From assembly GCA_025363715.1 (NCBI GenBank), contig JANYLR010000085.1, positions 1 through 35,161 on the forward strand: 35,161 nucleotides of DNA. The letters are read 5' to 3'. This stretch comes from Holophagaceae bacterium (lineage in GTDB: Bacteria; Acidobacteriota; Holophagae; Holophagales; Holophagaceae). A model generated the notes under the pieces. It was not told the origin of the DNA, searched no databases, and was given only the letters and a program-made list of their open reading frames with translations. This document shows positions 10,012 through 17,399 of the stretch, piece after piece; within the stretch, counting starts at the first letter, position 1, and the number at the start of each line of letters is the position of its first letter. The position numbers and the translations under genes were made by a program.

Positions 10012-10985
10012 CTGAACCGTTCAGGATGCAGCGCCCGGGCCAGGGCTTCGTAGGTGGCGATGCGGTGATGGGACACGCTGGACATCATGGGGCCCGGGAG
10101 GACCACCACCCGCCCGGCTTTGAAGGCAGGCAGCATCCGGTAGTGAGGCAGCTCGCCGAGGCGGCTCCGGATGTGGTCATCCCCGGCTGCGATGAGCACC
10201 TCCACATTCCATACCAGCAGCTTCTCGGATGGCGTCGGGGCATGGCCCTTGAGGCCGGCCTCGGTGGCCACGTTCAGGGCGCCCGCGTGATCACAGAGGT
10301 CCTGAAAGGTGGTGCCCGCACCGGAGGTGAAGGGGTAGAGGCCAGCGCTCAGCACGCGGACCGGCTTCACCCCTTTCAGCCGGGTGGTCAAGGCCTCCAC
10401 CCGCGCGCGGCTTCGGTTGATGACGATCTCGGCCCGGCCTTCCTGGCCCAGCTCCCGGCCCAGGTACCGGAGGCTGGCGTAGATGTCCTCCAGGGTGTCG
10501 AAGCGGTCCAGCACCACCAGCCGCACCCCGGCCCGCCGCAGCAGGGCCAGGGTCTCGGGGCGGGTGTAGCTGGCGGCCAGCACCAGGTCGGGTCGGAAGC
10601 GGAGCACGCTTTCCGCATCGCTGTCCTTGATGGCGGGGAAGCGCTTCGCATCCTCCGCCACTGGGCTGAACCGTCCGTCGTGGCTGATGTGGCTCAGGGC
10701 CGCGATCTGGACCGGATCCGCCAGGGCCAGCAGCAGCTCGTCCGTGCCCACCGACTGGCTCACCACCCGCTGAGGATGCGCCGCAGTCAGGGGCTGGGGC
10801 AGAAGAAGGAGGATCAGGAAGCAAAAGGATTGAAATTGGGAACCGCAGATGTCGCGGATTGCGCAGATGAATAAGGGCCAAAGGGCGGTAGCGCCCCTCC
10901 CCTCTCTTTTGGTTTTTATCTGTGTCATCTGCGTCATCTGCGGTTTAAAAGTCAGTCCTCTTTTCGTTGGATTATCGGGAACCAT
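10008..10985 (-). CDS. btuF: periplasmic cobalamin-binding protein with repeat-derived N-terminus
   Basis: 325 residues from ATG 10985, whose A is shared with the btuB stop (TGATG). The mature domain starts after a hydrophobic segment, FCFLILLLLPQPLTAA, and shows the class III binding-protein pattern: RVVSQSVGTDELLLALAD, RFRPDLVLAASYTRPETLALLRRAGVRLVVLD, the long backbone helix, then GLKGHAPTPSEKLLVWNVEVLIAAGDD. Such proteins deliver B12 to BtuC in the periplasm. The first about 45 residues are odd: codons for KPQMTQMTQ to RDICGS are a 105-bp palindromic element (10841-10945) sitting in frame between the start codon and the signal-peptide core. There is no ATG after it before the hydrophobic segment, so either translation passes through the element or a non-standard start is used. 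Export may be impaired. Confidence 0.82.
   Translation of the reverse strand: MVPDNPTKRGLTFKPQMTQMTQIKTKREGRGATALWPLFICAIRDICGSQFQSFCFLILLLLPQPLTAAHPQRVVSQSVGTDELLLALADPVQIAALSHISHDGRFSPVAEDAKRFPAIKDSDAESVLRFRPDLVLAASYTRPETLALLRRAGVRLVVLDRFDTLEDIYASLRYLGRELGQEGRAEIVINRSRARVEALTTRLKGVKPVRVLSAGLYPFTSGAGTTFQDLCDHAGALNVATEAGLKGHAPTPSEKLLVWNVEVLIAAGDDHIRSRLGELPHYRMLPAFKAGRVVVLPGPMMSSVSHHRIATYEALARALHPERFR
10841..10945. repeat. palindromic element C (GCAGAT family) inside the btuF frame
   Basis: AACCGCAGATG (10841-10851) pairs perfectly with CATCTGCGGTT (10935-10945). Inside the arms are further GCGCAGATGA and TCATCTGCGTCATCTG units, and a smaller GGGGCGCTACC-type middle. The length is 105 bp, exactly 35 codons, so insertion kept the btuF frame open. 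The left arm closely matches the reverse complement of the right arm of element D (25018-25047): both read AACCGCAGATGTCGC followed by GATT. Confidence 0.8.
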
Positions 10986-13036
10986 CACCACCTCCAGGTG
11001 GCGGCCAGCGTCCACCTTGGCCCCGGCGCGGGGAAGCCGTAGACCAGCGCCGCATCGCCGTTCCGATCGTAGCGGCCGCTGAGCCAATCCTGGACCGTCT
11101 GCTTGGGCTGCAACAGGTGTTCGCCCCGCAGGGCCAGGCTGAGGCCCTTCATGGGTTCGTGGGAAAGACCCAGGCTCAGGTCATGGTAGGGCTTGCCCGT
11201 AGAGACCACGTCGAAGGTCGTGTCGCTGAGGTCGTAGCGCGAACCGATGTGGTCCAGGCGGATATCGCCGCGCCAGGCCTTGGACTGGACGAAGGCGGAC
11301 AATGCGGCGGTGAAGAAGGGATGGCGGACGATGGCCGTGTTCTGCTGGCCGAAGCGTTGACCTTCCACGTCGTGGTCCAGGTCGCGGGTCTCCTGGCTGC
11401 GCAGGATCAGCTCCCAGCCATAGGCCAGGTCGGTGCCCCCCCTCCAGCCCAGGGCGCCCTCCAGGCTCTGGGCGCGGATGGCGCCCTGGTTTGCGTAGTG
11501 CGATGTGAAGAGGGCCGGGAACGCAAAGCTCGTGTCATAGACATAAGCCAGCAGGTCAGAGATGCGAGTGCGCTGGGCTTCCAGTCGATATTCCCAGTGC
11601 CCCGCCAGCAGACCCGTGGCGCCCACCTGCACCGTGCGGCTGCGCTCGGGTGAGATGGAATAGGTCTTCGCATCCTGGTTTTCGGCCTGGGCGTTGAGGG
11701 CGAACTCTGTGGTGTTGGGCATGCGGAAGCCCTGGCCCGCACTGGCGTAGAGGCGCAGCTCGGGGCGCAGGACCCAGTTGAGGCCCGAGCGCCAGGTGTT
11801 GGCCTCGGCGCTGCCGGCCCGGTGGCGGAGGCCCGAATCCAGGCGGGTCAAGTCGCGGTGTCCGGCATCGCGCCGCAACCCCGCCACCCAGTCCAGGCCC
11901 TCGGCGAACGTCCAGCGACCTTCCAGGGCCCCGGCCAGATCCCTCCCTTCGCCGCGGTAGCGCACGGCGGCGAAGGTGGCGGGGTCGAAGTAGTTCCTGG
12001 CATGGCTGGTGTCCTCCCGGCCTTCAAGACGGCCGGAAAGCCGGAAGGACTTGGAGGGCGTCCAGTGCAGGGTGAGCTGATCCTCCACCCGCCGGAAGGC
12101 GCGGTCCGTCTGCTGCCGCAGGGGGCCGTTGGGATCGCTGGTATTGCCGGACAGCGCTTGGAGGGTGTTCTCCAGCACCAGGCCCGGGGCCAGGGGCCAG
12201 CGGAGACTGGTGCCCCAGCTTTCCTGGCGGGCGCGGGTCTCCCGGCCGGGCTGGTAGGCGCGCAGGGCAGGGAAACCTGTGGTGGTGAAGGGCACGGAGG
12301 CCGTCTGCCCGCTGTTGCGGTAGAAGCCGGTAAGCTCCGCCATGCCGAAGGTGGTGCCCATTCGAAGGAAGCCTCCGGCCTGTCGGAAGGCATCCTCCGG
12401 GAAACCGTTGTTCTGCTTCAGCGCCTCGGCGCCTGCGGCGATCCAGCCCTGCCTGCCGGACAGCTGCACCTGTGCCGTGCCTCCAAGCAGGCCATCGGTG
12501 CCGAGCTTCAGGCCGGTCTGGCCATGGAACCCTTCGGCGCCGCGGCCCAGGCTGGTGAGGGCGATGACACCACCGATGGCATCGCTGCCGTAGAGCACCG
12601 AGGATGGCCCCAGGACCAGCTCCACCCGGGCGATGCCGATGAGGCTGAGGGTGCCGAGGTCCGCGTTGATGGCGGTGGGGTCGTTGAGGCGCAGGCCGTC
12701 CAGCAGCACCACCACGTTCTTGCTGAGGGTGCCATTCAGGAAGGCCGAGGCCGTGGCGCCGGCCCCACCACTGGGCATGAGGGCCCCGGGCTGGAGTACC
12801 TCCAGCAGCTCGGCCAGGGTGCGGCTGCCCAGGCGGGCCAGCTCCTCGGTTTCGACGATGCGCACGGGCGCCGGGGTGCGGGTGACCGCCACCGGCTGCG
12901 CCTCGGCGTTGACCGTGACCGTGGCCTCGCCGGGTTTCCGATCGGGCTCACCCGTGGCGGCCCCGGTGGCAGATGCCGCCAGGGGTGTTGCGGACAGGGC
13001 CGCAAGGAAAAAGAGAACTCGGGAATGACCCATCAT
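10985..13036 (-). CDS. btuB: TonB-dependent outer-membrane cobalamin receptor
   Basis: 683 residues. N-terminal signal peptide (VLFFLAALSATPLAASA), TonB-box-like EATVTVNA, plug domain (VRIVETEELARLGSRTLAE, NVVVLLDGLRLND, IARVELVLGPSSVLYGSDAI) and a 22-strand-type barrel ending in alternating aromatics (TLAATWRW). A cobalamin riboswitch directly upstream assigns it to B12 uptake. Start choice: ATGs at 13048, 13036 and 13033 are in frame; a GGAGG lies just before 13036/13033, so those are most likely. The frame stays open to 14146 but that part is antisense to mtnP and is not real. The stop overlaps the btuF start. Confidence 0.93.
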   Translation of the reverse strand: MMGHSRVLFFLAALSATPLAASATGAATGEPDRKPGEATVTVNAEAQPVAVTRTPAPVRIVETEELARLGSRTLAELLEVLQPGALMPSGGAGATASAFLNGTLSKNVVVLLDGLRLNDPTAINADLGTLSLIGIARVELVLGPSSVLYGSDAIGGVIALTSLGRGAEGFHGQTGLKLGTDGLLGGTAQVQLSGRQGWIAAGAEALKQNNGFPEDAFRQAGGFLRMGTTFGMAELTGFYRNSGQTASVPFTTTGFPALRAYQPGRETRARQESWGTSLRWPLAPGLVLENTLQALSGNTSDPNGPLRQQTDRAFRRVEDQLTLHWTPSKSFRLSGRLEGREDTSHARNYFDPATFAAVRYRGEGRDLAGALEGRWTFAEGLDWVAGLRRDAGHRDLTRLDSGLRHRAGSAEANTWRSGLNWVLRPELRLYASAGQGFRMPNTTEFALNAQAENQDAKTYSISPERSRTVQVGATGLLAGHWEYRLEAQRTRISDLLAYVYDTSFAFPALFTSHYANQGAIRAQSLEGALGWRGGTDLAYGWELILRSQETRDLDHDVEGQRFGQQNTAIVRHPFFTAALSAFVQSKAWRGDIRLDHIGSRYDLSDTTFDVVSTGKPYHDLSLGLSHEPMKGLSLALRGEHLLQPKQTVQDWLSGRYDRNGDAALVYGFPAPGPRWTLAATWRW

Positions 13037-13109
13037 GCCTCCACGCATGAAGTCGCGGCGGCAGGGCGGATCCCCCGAGGTGGGGGAATGGCCCGGCCCG
13101 TTCCCACGA

Positions 13110-13300
13110 CGGGGGGTGAGGTGCAGGACCGGTCTCCGGACTCGCACGCGACAGGGGCCTTGCAGCTCCCCCCGAACCTTCCCAGGACGATTCCCAGTGG
13201 CTCGGGCTTGAGGTCTCACGTCCCTGATCCCGGAATGGGGGGCCGTGGTGCTTACCGTTGCGGGGCAGTGCAGGGTTCTCACCTGCTTCCCGAACATCCA
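13110..13300 (-). ncRNA. cobalamin (B12) riboswitch
   Basis: Read on the minus strand from about 13295 the leader carries the family landmarks in order: GGGAAGCAGGTGAGAACC, CACTGCCCCGCAAC with GGTAAGC, GAGCCACTGGGA, CTGGGAAGG and the B12 box GCGAGTCCGGAGACCGG (13129-13145). These are the conserved core elements of AdoCbl riboswitches. It lies 75-100 nt before btuB. Downstream, a CCCCC (13082-13086 complement) / GGGGG (13072-13076 complement) hairpin near the start region could be the expression platform. No long U-run is visible, so control is probably at translation initiation. It is expected to turn off btuBFCD when adenosylcobalamin is plentiful. Confidence 0.93.
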
Positions 13301-13352
13301 ACACTGAATTGTCAGGGCCTCAGAGAACCACGATTGGGGGCCGGGACGCAAG

Positions 13353-13358
13353 TAGTAT
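13353..13358 (+). promoter_or_regulatory. candidate -10 hexamer before a leaderless small ORF
   Basis: TAGTAT ends 6 nt before ATG 13365, the same spacing as the EamA gene at 7344. No good -35 is visible. Confidence 0.35.
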
Positions 13359-13364
13359 GGAGCC

Positions 13365-13442
13365 ATGAGCACGCAGCATGAGCGAAGTGCCACTTTGGCG
13401 AAGCCGAAGCCCGAAGGGCGCGGCGCAGGAGGCGACGCGTGA
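13365..13442 (+). CDS. 25-residue upstream ORF overlapping mtnP
   Basis: ATG 13365 runs 25 codons (MSTQHERSATLAKPKP to GAGGDA) and stops with TGA at 13440-13442, which overlaps the GTG start of mtnP (GTGA). The overlap and the AGGAGG at 13427-13432 inside it suggest translational coupling. The peptide has no recognisable domain. It may be a leader peptide, or only a chance ORF in the 5' region. Confidence 0.35.
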   Translation: MSTQHERSATLAKPKPEGRGAGGDA

Positions 13443-14314
13443 ACGCACCCATCGGCATCATCGGCGGCAGTGGCCTCTACCGGATGGAGGGCCTGGCCCT
13501 CGACCGGGCGGTGGAGGTGCGGACGCCCTTCGGCGAGCCCTCGGGCCCGGTCCACCTGGGCAGTCTGGACGGCGCCTCCGTGGCCTTCCTGGCGCGGCAC
13601 GGCGAAGGGCATCGCTTCACGCCCAGCGAGGTGAACTACCGCGCCAACCTCTGGGCCCTGAAGTCCCTGGGGGTCGAGCGGCTCATCTGCGTGTCCGCCG
13701 TGGGCAGCCTCCAGGCCCGCCATAAGCCCGGCGAGCTGCGGCTGGTCAGCCAATTCATCGACAAGACCCGGCATCGCCGGGATACCTTCTTCGGCGAAGG
13801 GCTGGTGGCCCACGTGAGCTTTGCCGAGCCCACCTGCGGGCACCTGTCCGGCACCCTGCTGGCCTCGGGCCGCGAGCTGAAACTGCCCATCGAAGGCGAC
13901 GCGCTCTACGTGTGCATGGAGGGTCCGGCCTTCTCCACCCGGGCCGAAAGCCGCCTGCACCAGGGCTGGGGTGCGGACCTCATCGGCATGACCCAGGTGA
14001 CCGAGGCTCGCCTGGCCCGGGAGGCGGAGCTCTGCTACGCCTGCATCGCCCTGGTGACGGACTACGATGCCTGGCGCGAAGAAGAAGAGGGCGTGGACGC
14101 CGCTTCCGTGCTGGAGGTGATGCATGCCAATGTGGACAAGGCCCAACGCCTATTGCGCCAGGTGGTGCCCCAGCTTTCGGGGAAACCAAGGTCCTGCGCC
14201 TGCGGAGAGACCCTGAAGGCGGCGCTCTTCACGGCCCCCGAGGCGGTCACGGTAGAAGCCCGCCAGCGGCTGGATCTGCTGGTGGCGAAGTATGGTTACG
14301 GCGTGGTGAGCTGA
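13439..14314 (+). CDS. mtnP: S-methyl-5'-thioadenosine phosphorylase
   Basis: 291 residues. Phosphorolyses methylthioadenosine to adenine and methylthioribose-1-phosphate in the methionine-salvage pathway. Family marks: IGIIGGSGLY at the start (phosphate loop), FLARHGEGHRFTPSEVNYRAN, VSAVGSLQ, YVCMEGPAFSTRAES, GMTQVTEARLAREAELCYA and VTDYDAW. The Asp pair in the last motif favours 6-aminopurines, so MTA is more likely than inosine or guanosine, though MTI phosphorylases are close relatives. GTG 13439 is chosen because AGGAGG stands 6 nt before it and IGIIGGSG must be near the N-terminus. The stop overlaps the next ATG (TGATG). Confidence 0.92.
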   Translation: MNAPIGIIGGSGLYRMEGLALDRAVEVRTPFGEPSGPVHLGSLDGASVAFLARHGEGHRFTPSEVNYRANLWALKSLGVERLICVSAVGSLQARHKPGELRLVSQFIDKTRHRRDTFFGEGLVAHVSFAEPTCGHLSGTLLASGRELKLPIEGDALYVCMEGPAFSTRAESRLHQGWGADLIGMTQVTEARLAREAELCYACIALVTDYDAWREEEEGVDAASVLEVMHANVDKAQRLLRQVVPQLSGKPRSCACGETLKAALFTAPEAVTVEARQRLDLLVAKYGYGVVS

Positions 14315-14814
14315 TGGCCAAGCCCCAGGGCCCAGCCCAGCCCAGCCCCAAGCTGCAGGCGCTGCTCAAGGACTTCCAGCAGATCGCCAGCATGTCCGGC
14401 TACCTGAACCATGCCTTCGATCCCCCGCAGCTGCGACTCTTCTTCACTCTCTACGGCCGGGTGATGATGGACTCACCGGAGCAGAGCCTGACCCTCACGC
14501 CCCAGCTGCTGGCCTGGTGTGACGGTGCGGCCAACCGCCTGCGGGAGGGCAGCTCCGGCACCATCATGCAACCCCAGGTGCAGGTGAGCACACCTCAGAC
14601 CATGCCCGATGGCCGCGACTACCTGGTGGCCACCATCACCTTCAACACCAAGGTCACCGAGACCTCGTACCTGCGCATCCGCACGGCGATCCTCGCGGCC
14701 TACCAGGAGGCTGTGAAGATGCGGGAGGGTGGGTTCAGCGCCCTGGCCGAAGGGCCGGTCAGCTCCAGCGACCCGGAAGTCGCTTCCAGCGACGGGGGAA
14801 GCCTGACTCCCTAA
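14314..14814 (+). CDS. conserved-looking hypothetical protein, coupled to mtnP
   Basis: 166 residues, soluble, no signal peptide. Its ATG shares the A of the mtnP stop, so the two are made together. The body looks globular: a helical first half (LQALLKDFQQIASMSGYLNHAF, LRLFFTLYGRVMMDS) and an alpha/beta second half (DYLVATITFNTKVTETSYLRIRTAI). The last 25 residues are Ser/Pro/Asp-rich and disordered-looking. I do not recognise the family. Context hints at a link to thiomethyl-nucleoside salvage, but that is only guilt by association. Confidence 0.7.
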   Translation: MAKPQGPAQPSPKLQALLKDFQQIASMSGYLNHAFDPPQLRLFFTLYGRVMMDSPEQSLTLTPQLLAWCDGAANRLREGSSGTIMQPQVQVSTPQTMPDGRDYLVATITFNTKVTETSYLRIRTAILAAYQEAVKMREGGFSALAEGPVSSSDPEVASSDGGSLTP

Positions 14815-14834
14815 GCCTTCCGACCCAAGTTCTT

Positions 14835-15025
14835 GGAGCGTGTCCAAGTAATCGATAGGGGCCGCATGGATGCCCTTTGCCCTCAACCCTTCGGGCTGGT
14901 GCGGCAGCCGTCGGGATGCTGCGTCAGGCTCCTCGTCCTTGGAACCGCCAGGGCCTTCGTCGCCTTCCTGGCCTCCCTCGGCTGGCGCACCAGTGCAGCC
15001 CCCACCCATTACTTGGACACGCTCC
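14835..15025. mobile_element. MITE-like element, 191 bp, 18-bp perfect terminal inverted repeats
   Basis: GGAGCGTGTCCAAGTAAT (14835-14852) is exactly reverse-complemented at 15008-15025. The termini look like insertion-sequence ends (compare the G-rich xxxTGTCC ends of several DDE families). The interior (about 155 bp) is GC-rich and has no credible gene; the ORFs that cross it are short and without domains. No clear target-site duplication flanks it (left flank ...TTCTT, right flank TAGCG...). It sits in the gap between the hypothetical gene and lpxD and does not break a gene. Confidence 0.65.
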
Positions 15026-15067
15026 TAGCGATAGCCAGGGGCTTGTGACCCGGCCGGGCTGGGTTGG

Positions 15068-16171
15068 ATGACAACCTTCAGTGAGACGGATCACGGGGGC
15101 TTCATGCAGGTACGGTGCGACCAGATCGCCAAGGACATGGACTGCCTCTTCCACAAGACGCGAGGAAACCTGCAGGTGGAACTGAGCCGGGCCGTGCCTC
15201 CCGAGCGCTCGGATGCCGCCTGCCTGGTCTTCGCCTGCGACGAAGCCATGCTCCTGAAGGCCCTGGCCGCGGGTGCGGGGGCCATCGTGCTTCCCATGAA
15301 GCTGGAGGCTCTCATCCCCGAAGAGGCGACTGCGGCCTTCCTGGTGGCGAAGCACCTGAAGGTGGCCATGGCTCTCATCCTCCAGCGCTACTTCGATGAG
15401 TCCCGGGCCAAGTTTCGCCAGGATCCGCCCATCGATCCCCGGGCCTTCGTCTCCCCGGAGGCCGTGATCGGCGCGGGCGCCCGCATCGCCGCCGGTGCCT
15501 TCGTGGGGCCCAGGGCCGTCATCGGCGCCGGGGCCATGATCGGCCCCGGCTGCGTCATCGAGGAGGATGCAAAGGTGGGTGCGGCCACGCTGCTGCACGC
15601 GCTCGTCTTTGTGGGGCGGCGCTGCGAAGTGGGCGAACGCTGCGAGATCCACCCCAACACCACGATCGGCAGCGATGGCTACGCCTACGCCCAGGACGAG
15701 CACCACCACCACCACAAGGTGCCCCAGCTGGGCATCGTGGTGATCGAGGATGACGTGGAGATCCAGTCGAACTGTGCCATCGACCGGGCCGCCTTCGATG
15801 TGACGCGCATCGGCAGGGGCTCGAAGCTGGACAACCTCTGCCACATCGCCCACAACTGCCAAGTCGGGAAGCATGTCCTCCTCACCGGGGGCTTCTTCAT
15901 GGCCGGCTCCAGCACGGTGGGCGATCACTGCGTCACCGGGGGGCGCACTACCCTGACGGATCACGTGAGCGTCTGCGCCGGGGTGCAGCTGGGCGGCCTC
16001 AGCGCCGTCACCAAGAGCGTCACCGAGCCAGGCGCCTACAGCGGCTATCCCCTGCAGCCCATGAAGAAATTCCTGCGCACCACCAGCACGCTGGCCCACC
16101 TGCCCGAGATGCGGAAGCGGCTCGCGGAGCTGGAGAAGAAGGTGCTCGAGCTGGAACAGGCCCGGATCTGA
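15068..16171 (+). CDS. lpxD: UDP-3-O-acylglucosamine N-acyltransferase
   Basis: 367 residues from ATG 15068; ATG 15104 (MQVRCDQIAKDM) fits the usual LpxD N-terminus and has a G-run before it, so the true protein may be 355 residues. Catalyses the third step of lipid A synthesis, adding the N-linked hydroxyacyl chain. An N-terminal UDP-GlcNAc-binding lobe is followed by left-handed beta-helix hexapeptide repeats (VIGAGARIAAGAFVGPRAVI...), GSDGYAYA, and the catalytic His in CHIAHNCQVG. The C-terminus is a coiled-coil-like tail (MRKRLAELEKKVLELEQA) as in LpxD trimers. Odd: a run of five histidines (EHHHHHK) in the loop that normally reads KxxKIPQ. Not in an lpx cluster here. Confidence 0.93.
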   Translation: MTTFSETDHGGFMQVRCDQIAKDMDCLFHKTRGNLQVELSRAVPPERSDAACLVFACDEAMLLKALAAGAGAIVLPMKLEALIPEEATAAFLVAKHLKVAMALILQRYFDESRAKFRQDPPIDPRAFVSPEAVIGAGARIAAGAFVGPRAVIGAGAMIGPGCVIEEDAKVGAATLLHALVFVGRRCEVGERCEIHPNTTIGSDGYAYAQDEHHHHHKVPQLGIVVIEDDVEIQSNCAIDRAAFDVTRIGRGSKLDNLCHIAHNCQVGKHVLLTGGFFMAGSSTVGDHCVTGGRTTLTDHVSVCAGVQLGGLSAVTKSVTEPGAYSGYPLQPMKKFLRTTSTLAHLPEMRKRLAELEKKVLELEQARI

Positions 16172-16212
16172 GGACGAGGAACCCTCCGGTATCCTGGTGC
16201 CGGAGTTCTCCA

Positions 16213-17046
16213 ATGTCCCAGATCCGATGCTTCCCCCCGCTGCGATCCGTACTCCTGGTGCTGGCCGGGACCGGTTGCTGCACCGCTGCCGAAGCGCTGC
16301 CCTTCAAGGCCTCGCCGGTGCCCGGAGGGGTGGCCGTGGTCGCCCTCGGCGGCCCTGTTCAACCCGCGAAGGTGACCTATCGAGGGGAGCCCGTGCTGCT
16401 GCGGCGGAGCGCTTCAGGCTGGGTGGCGGTGGTGGGGATTCCGTTGAGCGCGAAGGCCGGAAAAGATGCGATCGAGGTAGATGGCCAGGCGGTCGCTTTC
16501 AGCCTCAAACCCAAGCGCTACCCCGAGCAGCGCGTTCAGCTGAAGGATGCACGGAAGGTGACGCCAAATGCGGAGGACGAGGCCCGCATCGCGAAGGAGC
16601 AGGTCCTTATGGGGCCAGCCTGGAAGGCCTGGCCTACTGGATTCAGCCCTGCGCTGAGCTTCCACCAGCCCACGCCAGGCAGCCTGACCGCCTCCTTCGG
16701 CATGCGCCGCGTCTTCAACGGCGTACCACGCTCACCCCATTCGGGGCTGGATATCCGGGCTCCCCAGGGCCAGGCCGTGCGGGCGCCTGCCGCGGGTATC
16801 GTCGTGCTGACGGGTGACTTCTTCTACAGCGGCAACGCCGTGTTCCTGGCCCATGGCGAGGGCATGGTGAGCCTCCTCTGCCATTTGTCCAAGATCACGG
16901 TGAAGCAGGGCCAGGTGCTCAAGGCCGGTGACCTGCTGGGTGAGGTGGGCATGACTGGACGGGCTTCTGGGCCCCACTTGCACTGGTCCCTGAGCCTCAA
17001 CAATGCCCGCATCGATCCCCGACTCTTCCTGAGGAGCAAGCGATGA
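16213..17046 (+). CDS. secreted M23-family metallopeptidase (LytM/NlpD-type)
   Basis: 277 residues. N-terminal signal-like segment (LRSVLLVLAGTGCCTAAEA; the Cys pair could mark a lipoprotein, but no clean lipobox). A beta-rich region of about 100 residues precedes the LytM domain: FGMRRVFNG, SPHSGLDIRAPQGQAVRAPAAG (zinc His and Asp), then SLLCHLSK and GPHLHWSLSL (HxH zinc and catalytic His). All zinc ligands are present, so it should be an active peptidoglycan endopeptidase in the periplasm. It ends in an ATGA overlap with the cupin gene. Confidence 0.9.
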   Translation: MSQIRCFPPLRSVLLVLAGTGCCTAAEALPFKASPVPGGVAVVALGGPVQPAKVTYRGEPVLLRRSASGWVAVVGIPLSAKAGKDAIEVDGQAVAFSLKPKRYPEQRVQLKDARKVTPNAEDEARIAKEQVLMGPAWKAWPTGFSPALSFHQPTPGSLTASFGMRRVFNGVPRSPHSGLDIRAPQGQAVRAPAAGIVVLTGDFFYSGNAVFLAHGEGMVSLLCHLSKITVKQGQVLKAGDLLGEVGMTGRASGPHLHWSLSLNNARIDPRLFLRSKR

Positions 17047-17399
17047 TCCGAAAGTCATCCGAATTGGTGGACGAGCCTAAGCTCAACATCCGCGGTGGCG
17101 TAGGTGCCGCGCGGGGGGTGGATCTGCTGCGGGCCGGGGAGATGGAAGGCATCCTCAGCCTGGGCCGCACCACCCTGGAGCCCGGCTCCACCATCGGCGA
17201 GCATACCCACCCCAACACCGAAGACCTCTATCTCATTCTGGAGGGCCGGGGCACCGGCCTCCTGAACGGCGAGCGCTTTCCGGTGGGTCCCGGCGATCTC
17301 TTTATCGTGAAGGCCGGCGGCAGCCATGGCCTGATCAACGACTCCGATGGCCCGCTGACCTTCCTGGGGGTACTCACCCGTTCGCGGGTAGAGGCCTAG
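17043..17399 (+). CDS. small cupin-fold protein
   Basis: 118 residues, one cupin domain. Motif 1 is GEHTHPNTEDLYLILEGRG, with the two His and the Glu of the metal site. Motif 2 is GDLFIVKAGGSHGLIN, with the His kept but the usual Pro before Gly-x-x-His replaced. It probably binds a divalent metal in the cytosol; substrate unknown. Its start overlaps the peptidase stop by 4 bp, and its stop overlaps the stop of the convergent EamA gene by 4 bp (17396-17399). Confidence 0.85.
   Translation: MIRKSSELVDEPKLNIRGGVGAARGVDLLRAGEMEGILSLGRTTLEPGSTIGEHTHPNTEDLYLILEGRGTGLLNGERFPVGPGDLFIVKAGGSHGLINDSDGPLTFLGVLTRSRVEA

Noticed and set aside
13037..14146. Long N-terminal extension of the btuB frame on the minus strand
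   Set aside because: It runs through the riboswitch and lies antisense to mtnP, which has full homology; GGAGG and a signal peptide mark the btuB start at about 13036.
14833..15048. Small plus-strand ORF over the MITE-like element
   Set aside because: It starts inside one terminal repeat and ends past the other, has no domain, and its sequence is explained by the element.
15690..15712. His-tag as a cloning artefact in lpxD
   Set aside because: It lies in the middle of a continuous native gene, not at an end, and no vector sequence is near.
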